Assembly: GCF_001577835.2 (NCBI RefSeq)
Contig: NC_029518.1
Coordinates: forward strand, 37,525,830-37,589,829
Length of the DNA: 64,000 bases
Direction: 5' to 3'
Source: Coturnix japonica
Taxonomy: Eukaryota; Chordata; Aves; Galliformes; Phasianidae
Part shown: piece after piece, positions 22,233-34,049 of the stretch
Numbering within the stretch: position 1 is the first letter of the stretch
Layout of the letters: every line of letters begins with the position of its first letter
Notes under the pieces: model-generated
What the model saw: the letters and a program-made list of their open reading frames with translations, nothing else
Told to the model about the DNA's origin: nothing
The model's database searches: none
Made by a program: the position numbers and the translations under genes

Positions 22233-25200
22233 TTCTCATGAAAGTATCACAAGGAAAATGTATTTAATTGGGATATTTACTTGCTGGCTAGAGAAATATT
22301 GTGAGGGAAAATCCATTGGATCTCCAATGTATTTTTGCCAGAGAAGGTAGTCAGGTCAGTCTTTCCCTGGAGACATGCATTATCCTTAGGAACCAGAAAA
22401 ACGATGTTACTGAAGAAAAACTCATTAGAAGAAATAAGTCATGTGGAGGGATTTTGAGGAGAATTGAATTTCTTGGCATAAAAAATAAATCAGGCTTAAT
22501 ATTTAGTAATGTGAGCTTTTGATACAGCCACCAACCATGACACCGTAGCTGAGAGAGAAGGAGTGAACTTTGCACTGTACGTGTTGCATAAGAAAGACCC
22601 TCTGATCCTGCCAAATGCAGAATCAGGAGACTGATGGAAAACATCAGTTAGTTTAAAGTTTCAAAGAAGCAGCTTTAAAAACATGGAGATTAAAAACAGA
22701 TTAAAGGATTCGGTAATCTCCAGATTAATGGTGTTTGTTGTTCAAGCCACCAGTGTGCCTCTAAAGGTTTCTGACTTCCCATACTTATCAAACCTGATCT
22801 TTCCAGGTTGTGGGAAGAGGTGACTTTGCCATGATATCTACAGGACACTGCAAGCTGTCAATTACCTGGTGAGCTGATTTGCTTATTCCAAGTTAAATGA
22901 AACAGTGAAACAATCCAGATTGTTTCATCCACAGCCCCAGAATTTAGAGACTGTGCCCTCAGGTTGTATATCAGAAAAGACGGGTTTCCATAACTATCTC
23001 TGTGATCTGCATTTATCTCATTAAGGCTCTAGAAAAGTCTTCAATAAACCAGCTTTCCAAAGTGATCTAAAATGGATCTTGATTCTTTTATTATGGTACT
23101 CTAAAAATATGTGTAATATTGACAGAGAGATGAAAAAGCTGTTTGAACTGGGGTGTAATCCTCTGTAAAATTATCGATGATAATTCTTCATCTTTTGCTT
23201 TCCTCCTGAACTGTAGATTCTCCTTCATGACAGTCACGTCCCTTGACAAGAACAAATCTGGTCCCAACATCAGGTTTGATGACCATCCCTAGTCTGTAAA
23301 TTAATACCCAGCTCTGTCTTTCCCATGTGTCCCAACTAAAGTTTCACAGCTTTTTCTCAGCCTCATCTTTGTTGTCTCTGAAGAATTTCCACTCTCTTAA
23401 TCCCCTCTCTGGAACAAGGTAGGAAATAAGTAATTTTTCACATCTTTCATCATTCTTATTAATGCGCTGGCTAGCTGCCAGAGTACAGATGCAAAATTTA
23501 ACTTGCTTTTTCCCTCCCGTTAATGCTCCACTAAGTAATGATAAAGAACACATCAGCAAATACAGAGAATTGCACAACACACTGTTCTAGAGAAGCTGTC
23601 TTCTTGTACGATCTAAACATGTTAGCTGTATGTTAACAGACTTCTCAAGCCATCACCAAAAGAGAGTTACTTTGTTTGCTTTGTCTGATCTCCTCCACAA
23701 ATATTGGTGAAATGAACTTAAAGTAAATAAATATTTAATTAATTAAATAGTAGAACATTAACTTTGTTACCACGAAAACGTGTAGAAGTGGGAGACAGGT
23801 AAATAACCCAATTCACAGTGTTGGTCAAAAAGTAACTTATTGCACCATCATGTATCAGGACAACCTGACCTTAACAGTAAAAGAGGAAGAGGAAAAAATG
23901 GGCAGGAGGGGACAAAGGAGAATATGAAAGCCTTAGAAAGCATTCCATGATGTTTTGGAAGATTTTCTGATTTTTGCTAATGCATTGTATGTCCTGTTTC
24001 CTGCAAACCATTCATCAATCCCACTGTGTTCCACACCTCTGAAACAGTCAGACTGCCAAGGTCCTTAGTATAGAAGTAATTATGTCATACAGTGTGTAAT
24101 GTGTCAACACAGATGAGGCTAAATGTATAACACAAATGTAATAGATGTTAAGGATGTATCAGAGATAACTCTTTGCCTAAATATCATATGTTAACTGCTT
24201 TGGTGTGCTATCTTCATTTTCATTTAACTTATCAAAGACATTTAGTTTTCTTCAAGTATTGCAGCATCAGAACTAAAAAGTCAAACAAAATGAACGACAG
24301 GGCATTTTTCTCTGATTTGTTTCAGAACATGTTTCACCACGGACCTTGCTGAGTCCCAGTCATGATACTGCAAACTAATCCTTCAGACAGTTTGACACTG
24401 TAAATTAATTCATCAGACAGTTTAAGATGAACTGCCAGTCCAGACACCGAATACCTTGCTACCAGGACAACTTGGTCACTGGGGATAGTTCATCCTATTT
24501 ACTCCTGGCCCACACACAACAACTTTCTTTATTCTTTCTTTGACCTCAAAGGACTGAGCTGACTGCACTCCATGTTTTGTGTTCTGGGGGAGGATGAGGT
24601 CTGTGGCGTACTACTGGAAAAGAGGTTGGGAAATGGAGAGTTATCTATATGCATCCATAGCCTCCTATCCTCATAGAGATGAGGGAAGGGGTGTGAGAAA
24701 CTGATGTAAGGGAATAGAAGGGAAACAATAATTTGGGCATCAATTTTCTAGAAATACTCTCTTCACAATTATCTATGTAATTTTAGCCCAACTAATAGTT
24801 ATTAAGATTAATGGTAGTTAGTGAAGGAATAGCAATTAAAAGCTCAAATAAACTCACTCATTTAGTGATAAATACTTTTTTGCTGCATGGTGACCCTACC
24901 AGCATAACTTTTGGAAGTATCACACCTAACAAATCCTGAGAAAACATGAGATGTCTACAAGCAGGGCTTTTCCAGATGTTTGTTCTGCATTTCCTAGTAC
25001 CCAAAGCCACAGAGTCTAATATTCTGACCATATAAAGGTAACTAAACATTAAACAAATAGAGCTGCTGACATGTTAAGGGCTTTTTATCTTTCGTGCTCA
25101 GAAGTCAGTGGAAAAAAATGAATTGATTTGAATCATACTCGGATGAGAGTTTAATTATGGCAGACACTGTTCTGCTAGGAATTGGTCTGAATTGATAGTC

Positions 25201-26107
25201 TTTAAATGTGTCTCCAGGTGCCAAACAACCCTTAGCCTTCCAGAGACATACAAGAGAATCTGACAATAGAAAAGGAAACAGAATATTTATTTGACGTGGA
25301 ATATAGTGAAACATGGCCATTAGGTTCCTCTGTATGTGATTAATTAAAACACTGCCCAGTAAATGAACATAATGTTTAACACATAATGCTCAGCTTTAAA
25401 ATCTGGTCCACACTATAAACACTGTAAAAACAGGTGTAGTCTGAACACTATGACACTTGTCTGCAACCTTGACATTTCTCTGTGTCATGGAACAGCAATC
25501 CTGATCAGAGTTCAAGAGCTGATTACTTTTCCAGCTCTGTTTGTCTTTCAGGCTTTGCAATGCACATCATATTTCAGCCTTGCTCCAAAAGTGGTTGCTG
25601 CAAATAGTCCACTAAGCATTTGCCAATTTGCAATCTATGCTTTTCTTTTAAAAGATCACTAAAGTAGTCACTAGTGCTGCGTAAAAGAAGCAGTAACAAC
25701 ATGAGTTTTACTATTCAATACAGCCACTTTAATAGGAAACATTTATATCTTCCTACACGACAAGGCCCCTCGGTGAGGTGCTTATCATCAGCTTTCTGCT
25801 TCACTTATCCAGCAGGTAGGTGGACCCAGGCTTAGGGCCTGGATGAGTGAGTAGCTGCAGACTAGCTCCTGGATTGTGACATAGGTGAAATGAAGTTGAC
25901 TAACCCACTTTTTGGTCACCTTAATAAACAAACTGGACAGTAGGTGTATTTTGGGAACTCTTTACCAACTAGCTAGTTATTCCTGCCATAAAGTCTGTAT
26001 CTCTAGATTTACTTCAGTATAAGATGGCAAGGTTGTTCGGCCTTTTGGCTTGCTTGAGCAGCACTGAGTGAACAGGCATTTTCTTGGGCCTCATACACAC
26101 AATTGAT

Positions 26108-26600
26108 CTGAAAGTAATGCCTCCTATTTAGTCCCATGGAAACTACAACTGATACAAAGAGCACAATAACGCTATTTGATAGAACAAAATCTCAGCAACA
26201 AAGTACTAGCTTTCAACACAGTCACCACCATCAGCTATGTATTTTCACCAGTGATGAACAAGAGCCTGCATGTTGTGCTCATAAAAATCCACACCAGCAA
26301 AAGTGACCCACTGTCATTGTCACAACTGCTGAAATGCACCACTGATCACCCTGCTGTGCTCACATCTAGCATTCAGTTTCCATAAACGTTCACGAGTGTT
26401 GAGTGGGTGCCATTTTTTTGCATGGAGGAATTCAATGACACACATTTGTTTCATCAGCACTTCCATGCCTTCTATGACTATTTGGTCAGACTGCCCCTCT
26501 GCTGCCTCCTGTCACACAGCAACAAAATGTACTGGGATACTGGTGGAAAGGTTCAACCTTTACTTCCATACAGTATGGGGTATATCTCTCTGCTAAGATA
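26108..26600. mobile_element. Mariner/Galluhop-like non-autonomous DNA transposon, one end intact
   Basis: Begins with TGAAAGTAATGCCTCCTATT, followed by a TAGTCCCATGGAAACTACAA-like stretch and internal sequence that I remember from an abundant galliform DNA transposon. No transposase frame is present. The matching inverted repeat expected at the right end (AGGAGGCATTACTTTC) is not visible before about 26,700, so the copy seems truncated there. The family name is from memory and needs a library search. Confidence 0.5.
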
Positions 26601-26929
26601 CAGCTTATAAGAAGTAAAGAGACATGATCAGAATTTTGAGTAGAATGCCTGATTGCATCACTGTACATTCCATATGAAAAATTGCAGGTCATGTATTTGT
26701 GTCAACTGAAAATGGAGTTGCAAATGTACAAAAATAAAATGATAACTTTTTTTGGCAATCTTGAAACCTGTTCTCAAATGCCTTTATCAAAATGAAAAGC
26801 ATGGCTGCATACTTTTTTCTGTTCACAGTACAGTGTTTAGCCAACAAATCAAAATGCATGCAATGGTTTGCCATAACTTGACTCAGCACTGCACTGCGCT
26901 CTCCCCATGCCCTGGTTGCAGCTCAGACA

Positions 26930-27081
26930 GTGTTAACATTGGCTGCTACTGAGCAGTGGGTGCACCCCTGGGGCAGAGCTACAGAATCAGAAGGGGCAGA
27001 TGGCATGGGACAGCAGCTGGGCCACCCTGCCAGCTGTACCAGGCTGCATGCAGCCCATGGGCCACTGGTTGGACATGCCTG
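26930..27081. mobile_element. Possible hAT-like terminal fragment
   Basis: The right edge reads GGCCCATGGGCCACT then GTTGGACATGCCTG at 27,068-27,081. Its reverse complement, CAGGCATGTCCAAC, has the hAT terminal form seen also at 45,702. The left end is not visible. Confidence 0.35.
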
Positions 27082-27426
27082 ATGTAGTATCTGTTTTTGC
27101 TGCAGGAGGACAAGATCCCATTTCCTCATAGATGCAAAAGAGGGAAGGAATCACTGTCCTGCCACCAGCTCTGTGGTTCACTCTGTCTCAGGTTAGCTGA
27201 GATTGGTGAATCTGATGCACATGGCTTCGAAAGAGCAAAGGTGTTCAGAAGGCTCGTGCTAAGCTAGTTGCAAGACAGTTATGAATTAACTCTTAAAGTC
27301 AGAAAGTCTATTGAGTGTATTTTTCATCATTGTGAACATTCAGCTAATATTTATAAAACAAATTTCTCCTTCCTTGCTTTTGACAGGAATGCTAAAATTA
27401 GTGTCTTTAAAATAACTGGAAAATTC

Positions 27427-27505
27427 ACCTTTATGTAAGAGAACACCACCAAATGCCTTATGGTTGCCTTAGAGTTCTTCATATATTAGAAGCTGCTCCT
27501 CCATA
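27427..27505 (-). pseudogene. Fossil sulfotransferase exon 6
   Basis: On the - strand the end of this stretch reads ATGAAGAACTCTAAGGCAAC then CATTTGGTGG and TTACATAAAG before a GTGAAT donor-like site. By eye it lines up with about two-thirds identity to the end of exon 6 in copies A and B ([22 protein letters not shown]). The reading frame is lost through a stop and small gaps, and no other exon of this copy was found. A CR1 tail abuts it at about 27,518. This suggests a third, dead member of the tandem array. Confidence 0.5.
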
Positions 27506-27517
27506 CAACAGCACAAA

Positions 27518-27575
27518 GGTGATCCTTGCTGGTCCTTTCCAACTCAGAATATCCAGTGATTCTGTTCTATGATTA
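27518..27575 (+). mobile_element. CR1 3' tail
   Basis: TGCTGGTCCTTTCCAACTCA followed by GTGATTCTGTTCTATGATT is the CR1 3' signature. Only the tail is recognisable. Confidence 0.75.
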
Positions 27576-27579
27576 TCCT

Positions 27580-30500
27580 TAAACTTGCTATTATCAGAAG
27601 TAGTTTCACATTTGAAAGTTATGGGCATATATCCTTAAGTAGCCAAAAGCTATGGTGAATCGTGAAGGCTTTCTTACAAAATCCAGAATTTTCCCAATAG
27701 TACACCTTCACTACCCAGCTGAGCTGGATGAACTAGAAGAGGTCCTCAGAATTGGGATTAGGTTAACCAGTCTGAAAGCAACTCTATTTAATGGCAGATA
27801 GCCTGAACATATATTGCAATGTCACTGAGCATCAGACCAATGAGATGGAAGAAGCAGATCAATGGGCATCTTCTTTTCCATGAAATATAAAATCAGCTGG
27901 AACAACTAGTCAACATTTTATTGCCACGTCAGGTCTCAGCAAGACATGGAAACATACTGGCAGGTTTGATATGCAAGGATGGGCTAAAGTACATCAGCAG
28001 TACTTTGATCCCAAAGGTAAAAGGAAATGTTTGCTTTTTGTAAACAATGTCTATAAATGTCTATAAGCTTTTTTAGATAGTGAGCTAATAATTCTGCTGT
28101 TCCTGCTGTTACACAAATGAAGATGTTCCATGCTAGAAGCAAGAGTAGCTCTTAATTCTAGCTCCATCTTAAAAGTACTTAGCCAGCTCAAGCAAATCCC
28201 TGCTGCATGATGATTTGGTACTGAAAGCTGAGGAGCTTTCAGAGGGCAGAAACAAGCTTTATGGAAGAGAAATTATCAGGGGACTGTTAAATACAAGTAC
28301 TTCCAGATTCAAGATGTCCTTAAGTCACAGACTGTTGGGGTCATGGAGACTGTTTTGAGGAATTCTTTTTATACAATGGATATTCCCTCTTGTTACACTC
28401 ACTTGTCCACCTCTGTACATAGGGCACAGTTAAATATACCTTTGGCCTGTTCTAGGATGGATTCTTTAAAGACTTCATTTTAACCTAGACTCTTGTCACA
28501 GGACTCTGGCCAGAGTCAATATTTATCATGTAATAAAACAAACAAAACATCTGATCTAAGACACGTCTAGAAATTCAGTATATGTTCTATTAGGTAATGT
28601 GTTTAAAGTGCGTAGTTAAGCACATTCTCAGGTTGCAGTTTGTAGAAGGATCGGTTTTCAGCTTTTATTTCAGGGTTCTATTTGCTTAGCTGACAACTAT
28701 ACTTAAAAATAGAGGATTTTAGCCATACATATCAATGAGTGTACTTGTAGGGTCTGTGAGTATGGTTTCATATTATTTTATGGGGAATGAACCATGTCAA
28801 TACTGTCAATCACCTCAAAGACTTCCAGGCTAAGAATCCGACTTGCTGCCAAAGGCTATATTTTCACAGGAATTTATGAAAATGAATCTTGCCACTTTTG
28901 AGTATGAGAAAAAACATGATTAGGAAAACAGTTTCTTCCCTCCTTAACGTGGCCACTATGATTAGCCATGTAGTCATGACTCAAGACTTGTCCTAGTTAG
29001 GGCTTTAACAGGTATTATATAAACCATGGGAGTATTTGCCCCTGTCCTTCATGGGGAAGACTGGGAGGTTGGAGAAAGATTCATGCGCTTGGACTTTAAA
29101 AACTGATCCATCATTAACTTGAAAATAATAACAATAAAAATAAAAAGCTGTAAAAGGCTGTTATCTTTGTTGCTTTGTTTTTTTCTGTATTAATCAATTT
29201 CCTATCAGTGAACTTTTCACAACATACTGAACACACAGGGAGACTGAATTTTTCATTTCAAACACTCATGGCTCTAAATGATAGAAGAGAATATGACTGC
29301 AGACATTTTTAAGTATGCCATATATATTCTCAATGTCTTAGAAGACAATGTCACGCATTAAAATTACCTCTGCTTTCATTATTATTCTACAATAGTATTT
29401 CCCATCTCATTCTTCTGAATTTCTGTCTACACTGTGACACAGTGACCAGGCTAACACCACATTTCAGCATCTGCTGCTGCCTGTGGTGGAGAACTATGCC
29501 TGGTCCTTCTCCCCTTAGACAAGTATTGCTAAAGCAGGTTCAGATGCAATGCTCTGGTACTCATGAAGAGCAGGATCTTCAAACACAGAAATTATTATTA
29601 TGAACAACCACTCAAAATGGAAACAGATAGCTAGATTCTCAGTGCTATGTCTGTGTGCTCCATGCTCTTATCTGAGTATTACAGTACAAGTTGCTAATCA
29701 TTAAATGTCTCTCAAAGATCTAAGACTGATGGTTACATTTTTATTAACCTCCAACTCCTGCCCTATCTCCAATACAGACACCAGCCACATATCTGTGGGC
29801 TGTTATTTTGATGTTCAGATGTGCATTGTGCTTTAAGCAAACTGTTGTGTTTGGTGTTTGTTTGCTTTATAATGATCATACCCCAAATTTCCTCTCCATG
29901 TGGTAATGGGAAAAACCCTAAAACCGCTGTTATTAGTTACCTCATTTATCACTCATTTTGGAAGGTAGTTTACAAGCCAAGAGGTCTGGCACTGGATCTG
30001 AAAACAAGGACCTGTTCCTCAACAACTGAAGCTACTAAATGAAGAAGCTCAGCAACAAAGATTTTTGAGAAGCTAGTTGTTACTGACACTGTTTATTTTA
30101 TGGAGATTCCCTCCACCCATCTTCTACAGAAGACTTTTCCCACAATGAATCTAGTCCCAGTAGTATACAAAACCCATATATTTCTTTTGAAATCCAAGAA
30201 GAACAACTAAATATCTCATCTGACCACCTACAAACAATGGGGACTGTTACCCAGTTTCCTGTATGAAGACCAACAGTTTGCTGTGGACCTCCTCCAATCC
30301 ATTGCTCTCCTCTTCAGCAGAAGAGCTAAGTGGGCTATACTATATGAACTGCAACAGGAAAATGCCACTAAGTACCACATACACACATGCAGGTATGGAG
30401 GCCAGATGAAGACCGCACATGAACTGATTTTTATCATTATTATTTTGCATATTTATATATAAATCTGACAGTTTCCAACAAATTCATTAGATTTTGACCT

Positions 30501-32910
30501 CCACAGCAGACAGGCTGGTACTGACACAACTTATTTCCTTATATTGGTTGTATGGTTCTACCGCAGTAGTACAATCAGCTGTTATCAAAAGCTGAGCAAG
30601 AGATCCACCGTATACAATGAAGTGGGGTGCAGCAATTCCCTGACCACCTATGTAAGCAAAAGAAACAGAGAGTGCATTTATCACCTCAGAGATGAACCTG
30701 CATTAATGATTTTGACAGTCTTTTGTCTCTGCAGATCACACTGTACCAGGTATACGTACTATCTTGGGTTAATGCTAGTTACACTGTCTTTCCACAGAGT
30801 CCTTTACTCAATATAAATTAGGCTGGAATCAAGCAATGGTTTATTGTGGGTATGGTAAGGAGGAGTCTAAAAACCCTGCATTATAGCAGGGTTGTCAGAT
30901 ATCCACAACTTCCAGAAGTTTGAGTTTGCCTCCAGGTAGGATAGAAAGAAGCCACCTTCATTTATCAGAAGTTTGTTGAAGCCAACACATTACTATAATA
31001 TGTTTCCTTTGAAAAAGTAATTTTCAAGTTAAATTTCTTTCATCAAAAAAAATCTCTGATTGCTTCCAGGAGATACCAGACTCCTCAGTCAACACACCAG
31101 CCAGGCACCTGTTTCTTTAGGTCTCTTTCCACACCTGCACAGAGCCCACTGTATCCAAGATCCTTGAAGCTTGTTGGTTGTGGATAGCCTTTTCTATAGC
31201 CCAGGTGCGGGGTTGTACTGCACGATGATTTACTGATTATTCTGGAAGGCTCTGATGGCTTTGCTTCATCCCAAAGTAAAGCAGCAAAAGTCCAAACTTG
31301 AAGTCACACAGGAGAAAAACTGCAATGATCTAGGTGGAAGTGGACTGTAAGCAAAGCATTTCAACAGATTGCATTTGAGGACTACTCACTTCTGAGTTGC
31401 TATGTGCAGCATCAGTGTAGACTGAACTCTGAACATCTTTCATTTCTTCCCACACACAATCCTTGCTGGATTTTGAGTAATATATCTGAGACACACATGT
31501 TAGAATCTTCAGCTCTTGATGTGCTCACTCTAAAAGTTTTTAGTCTTATCCCTAACCTGAAAGAAGAACCAAGATGCTTCCTTACACCTTTGCGCCATCT
31601 ACTGTCTTCTACAAATCTTAGCAGCTTATAGAAATAATACAAGAATATATATAGAAATAATCATAATTGCATGGCCTTGTTTCTGAAAGGTAACAGTCAG
31701 CTAAGATTCCCAGCTCACACATTTTGCTGGGTTCTTTTTTCCATACAGCTGATAGAAGGCATTGTTACCACAGTCAGACTGACCTCTAATAGGTCACAGA
31801 CTATTCAGAATTTCTCAGACTTACCTTCCGCCCTTCAATAAGTCACCTCCCATTGCTTTTAAAATATTCCAATACTTAATTGTCTTGGTTTCAAAAAAGT
31901 ATGCATTGTTTCTAGTGTCTTGTGTCCCCAAACAGCATTCTGGTTTTTTATTTGATGGATAATGGTCTTCAGAAAGAAAACAGTGAAAAAAAATAACACT
32001 TTGTCTTTCCACAAAGAGTGCCTACAAAGTATGCTTTGTAGGCTCTCTTTGTAGCATTCCCAGGCTACTTCCTGGACATGAAATTATGTATAATTAAACA
32101 CCTTCCCCACAGCTGAAGAAAGAACCAGTGTCTAAAACTACAGACCTCCAGCTGCTAGATACCAAATGCTTTGTGAAAGAAAAGCTCCTTGCCTGAAGGC
32201 TAGAGATGTTCAGCTGAAAGTCCATTCTGAGCACAATGAATACACTGCAAAGGGAAGCCTAAGGCTACCAAAAACATTTCCAGATTCGCCTCCTTAGTTA
32301 TTATCTAAGACACTGGATATGAGGTTAAATTGGCATGACCATAAAAGTACCTCAATTACCTTTAAAACTAGAGCCCATTTGTACTTAAAAATTCAAGAAA
32401 AAAAGCTCTATTCCAGTTTGAATTAATATAATTGTTACCTTAATCAGAAAAAAAAGAAAAAGAAAAAGAAAACATTATGGAGAAAAAAAAAGCCATTACA
32501 ACAGCCATATGGTTAGACAGCAATACTACAACTACCTAAAATGCATTCCTGATCATAACTAATTCTGGATGCTAAGGGAAAAAGCATGAAATAATGCAGC
32601 CAGAAACCAATGTACTACAACAAGCAGAAGGCAAAACCTCATTCTTTCATGATGAATTCACAAGTCTAAAGGAATACAGGAGGAACACATTACCTCATAA
32701 TTAAACATGCAAAACACACTAAGGCCACCTTCTCCCATATGCTGCTTGGCTTTTTCAAGGATGGAACCAAAGTGAATAGTTGTGCATATGTCTTACGTAC
32801 TTGTAGGTGAGGCTTTGTTTTACAGATTCATGCCAGAGTTGAAAACTTACCTTTAAATTGTGTGTTCTCTAATGCCTTTAAGGTATCAATACTTTTGGGG
32901 CCCTAGGTAA
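27580..32910. other. Gene-poor, nothing firm seen
   Basis: No coding sequence, RNA gene or transposon could be supported. A - strand segment near 30.3 kb (short coiled-coil-like frame ending SKLLVFIQETG, after a TTTTCCTGTTGCAG acceptor-like site) is the only splice-flanked open stretch noticed, and it is not convincing. Confidence 0.5.
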
Positions 32911-32914
32911 CTGA

Positions 32915-33014
32915 TCTAGTAAACGTGGAAGTTTGGTGGCCCTGCCAGGCAGGGGGGTTGGAGCTTCATGATCCTTGAGGTCCCTTCCAATCGAGGCCAT
33001 TCTGTGATTCTATG
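32915..33014 (+). mobile_element. CR1 LINE 3' end
   Basis: AGTTTGGTGGCCCTGCCAGG, then TTGGAGCTTCATGATCCTTG, AGGTCCCTTCCAAT and ATTCTGTGATTCTATG form a CR1 3' UTR in + orientation. Confidence 0.85.
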
Positions 33015-33075
33015 CCCAAGCTACTTTGTTGTATGTATCCATATACACACATACAAACATATACCTATATATAAT

Positions 33076-33500
33076 AAAATCCTTAGAGCTGGAAAAGACC
33101 TTTAAAGGTCATCTAGTTCAACTCCCTTGCAACAAACAGAGATGTGCACAGCTAGATCAGGTTGCTCAGAGCCCCCTTCATTCTGACCTTGAACATCTCC
33201 AGAGGCAGGGCATCCACCTCTCTGGGCAACCTGCTCCTGCGCCTCACCACCCTATCTGTAAAAGACTTACTTAGATCCAAGCTAAACCTCCCCTCTAAGC
33301 TTGAAACCAGTTCCTCTCATTATATCAACACCGACCCTTTTAAAGAGTCTGTCCCCTTCTTTCCTATAGTTCCCGTTTAGATATTGAAAGGCCACTAACA
33401 GGTCACCCTCTCAGCCTTCTCCAGGCTGAACAGCCCCTCACAGAAGCATTCCATCCATTGGACCATTTCTGTGGCCTTCCTCTGAATGTGCTCCAACATA
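33076..33500 (-). mobile_element. CR1 LINE 3' part, older subfamily
   Basis: Reads in antisense as GCTGGAAAAGACCTTTAAAG, TCATCTAGTTCAACTCCCTT, GGGCATCCACCTCTCTGGGC, CACCACCCTATCTGTAAAAG. It lies head to tail with the CR1 tail at 32,915-33,014 in opposite orientation and has more changes than the copies at 10-13 kb. Confidence 0.88.
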
Positions 33501-33984
33501 TGCATATAGATAAAATGTGGTGCTGTCTATATGCATAAAGATATAATACAGTTCATTTTTTCCTTTTAATCCTGCAGTTCTAAAACCATTCTAAATGCAG
33601 TGTCATTCAATACACAGTACTGCAAATAAAGATCAGTTTACCAAAGGCAAACAGGGAAAGTGCTATTTGCCTAAAAAGTAAGCCATAATAATTTCAAAGC
33701 TTCTCTTGCAATTGCTATCCCTTATTTGGGACTGTGTGTTTTAAACTCAACATCCTACTCTTGAATGCAGTACATTAAATATTTTTCTTGCAATATTAAT
33801 TAGTAATGCTAAACTGCTTTTACTGGTATCTAAATTTACAAATGCTGTATGAATTACCTTTTATTTTTATTTTGGGAATACAGATGTACAATTTTCATGG
33901 TTCAAAACAGCTACAACACAGCACTGATTGGTTGAAAATGTTTCATGCAGGTTCTTGTATTAGAATATGCCGTTTTCCTCCAAA

Positions 33985-34043
33985 CCCCCCCCCCCCCAAA
34001 AAAAAAAAACAAACCAAAAAACACAAACAAACAAAAAAAAACC
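33985..34043. repeat. C13/A12 homopolymers and CAAA-rich tract
   Basis: Thirteen C then twelve A, then AAACCAAAAAACACAAACAA-type sequence. Potential source of sequencing or alignment error. Confidence 0.9.
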
Positions 34044-34049
34044 CACCAA

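Larger units (their letters stand above)
21730..26090. other. Upstream flank of copy B, no gene seen
   Basis: AT-rich sequence with a T23 run at 22,104-22,126 and an (ATT)n run at 22,205-22,232. Open frames on the - strand near 23.4, 24.9 and 25.2 kb are short and unsupported. No exon resembling the sulfotransferases was found in this stretch. Confidence 0.55.
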
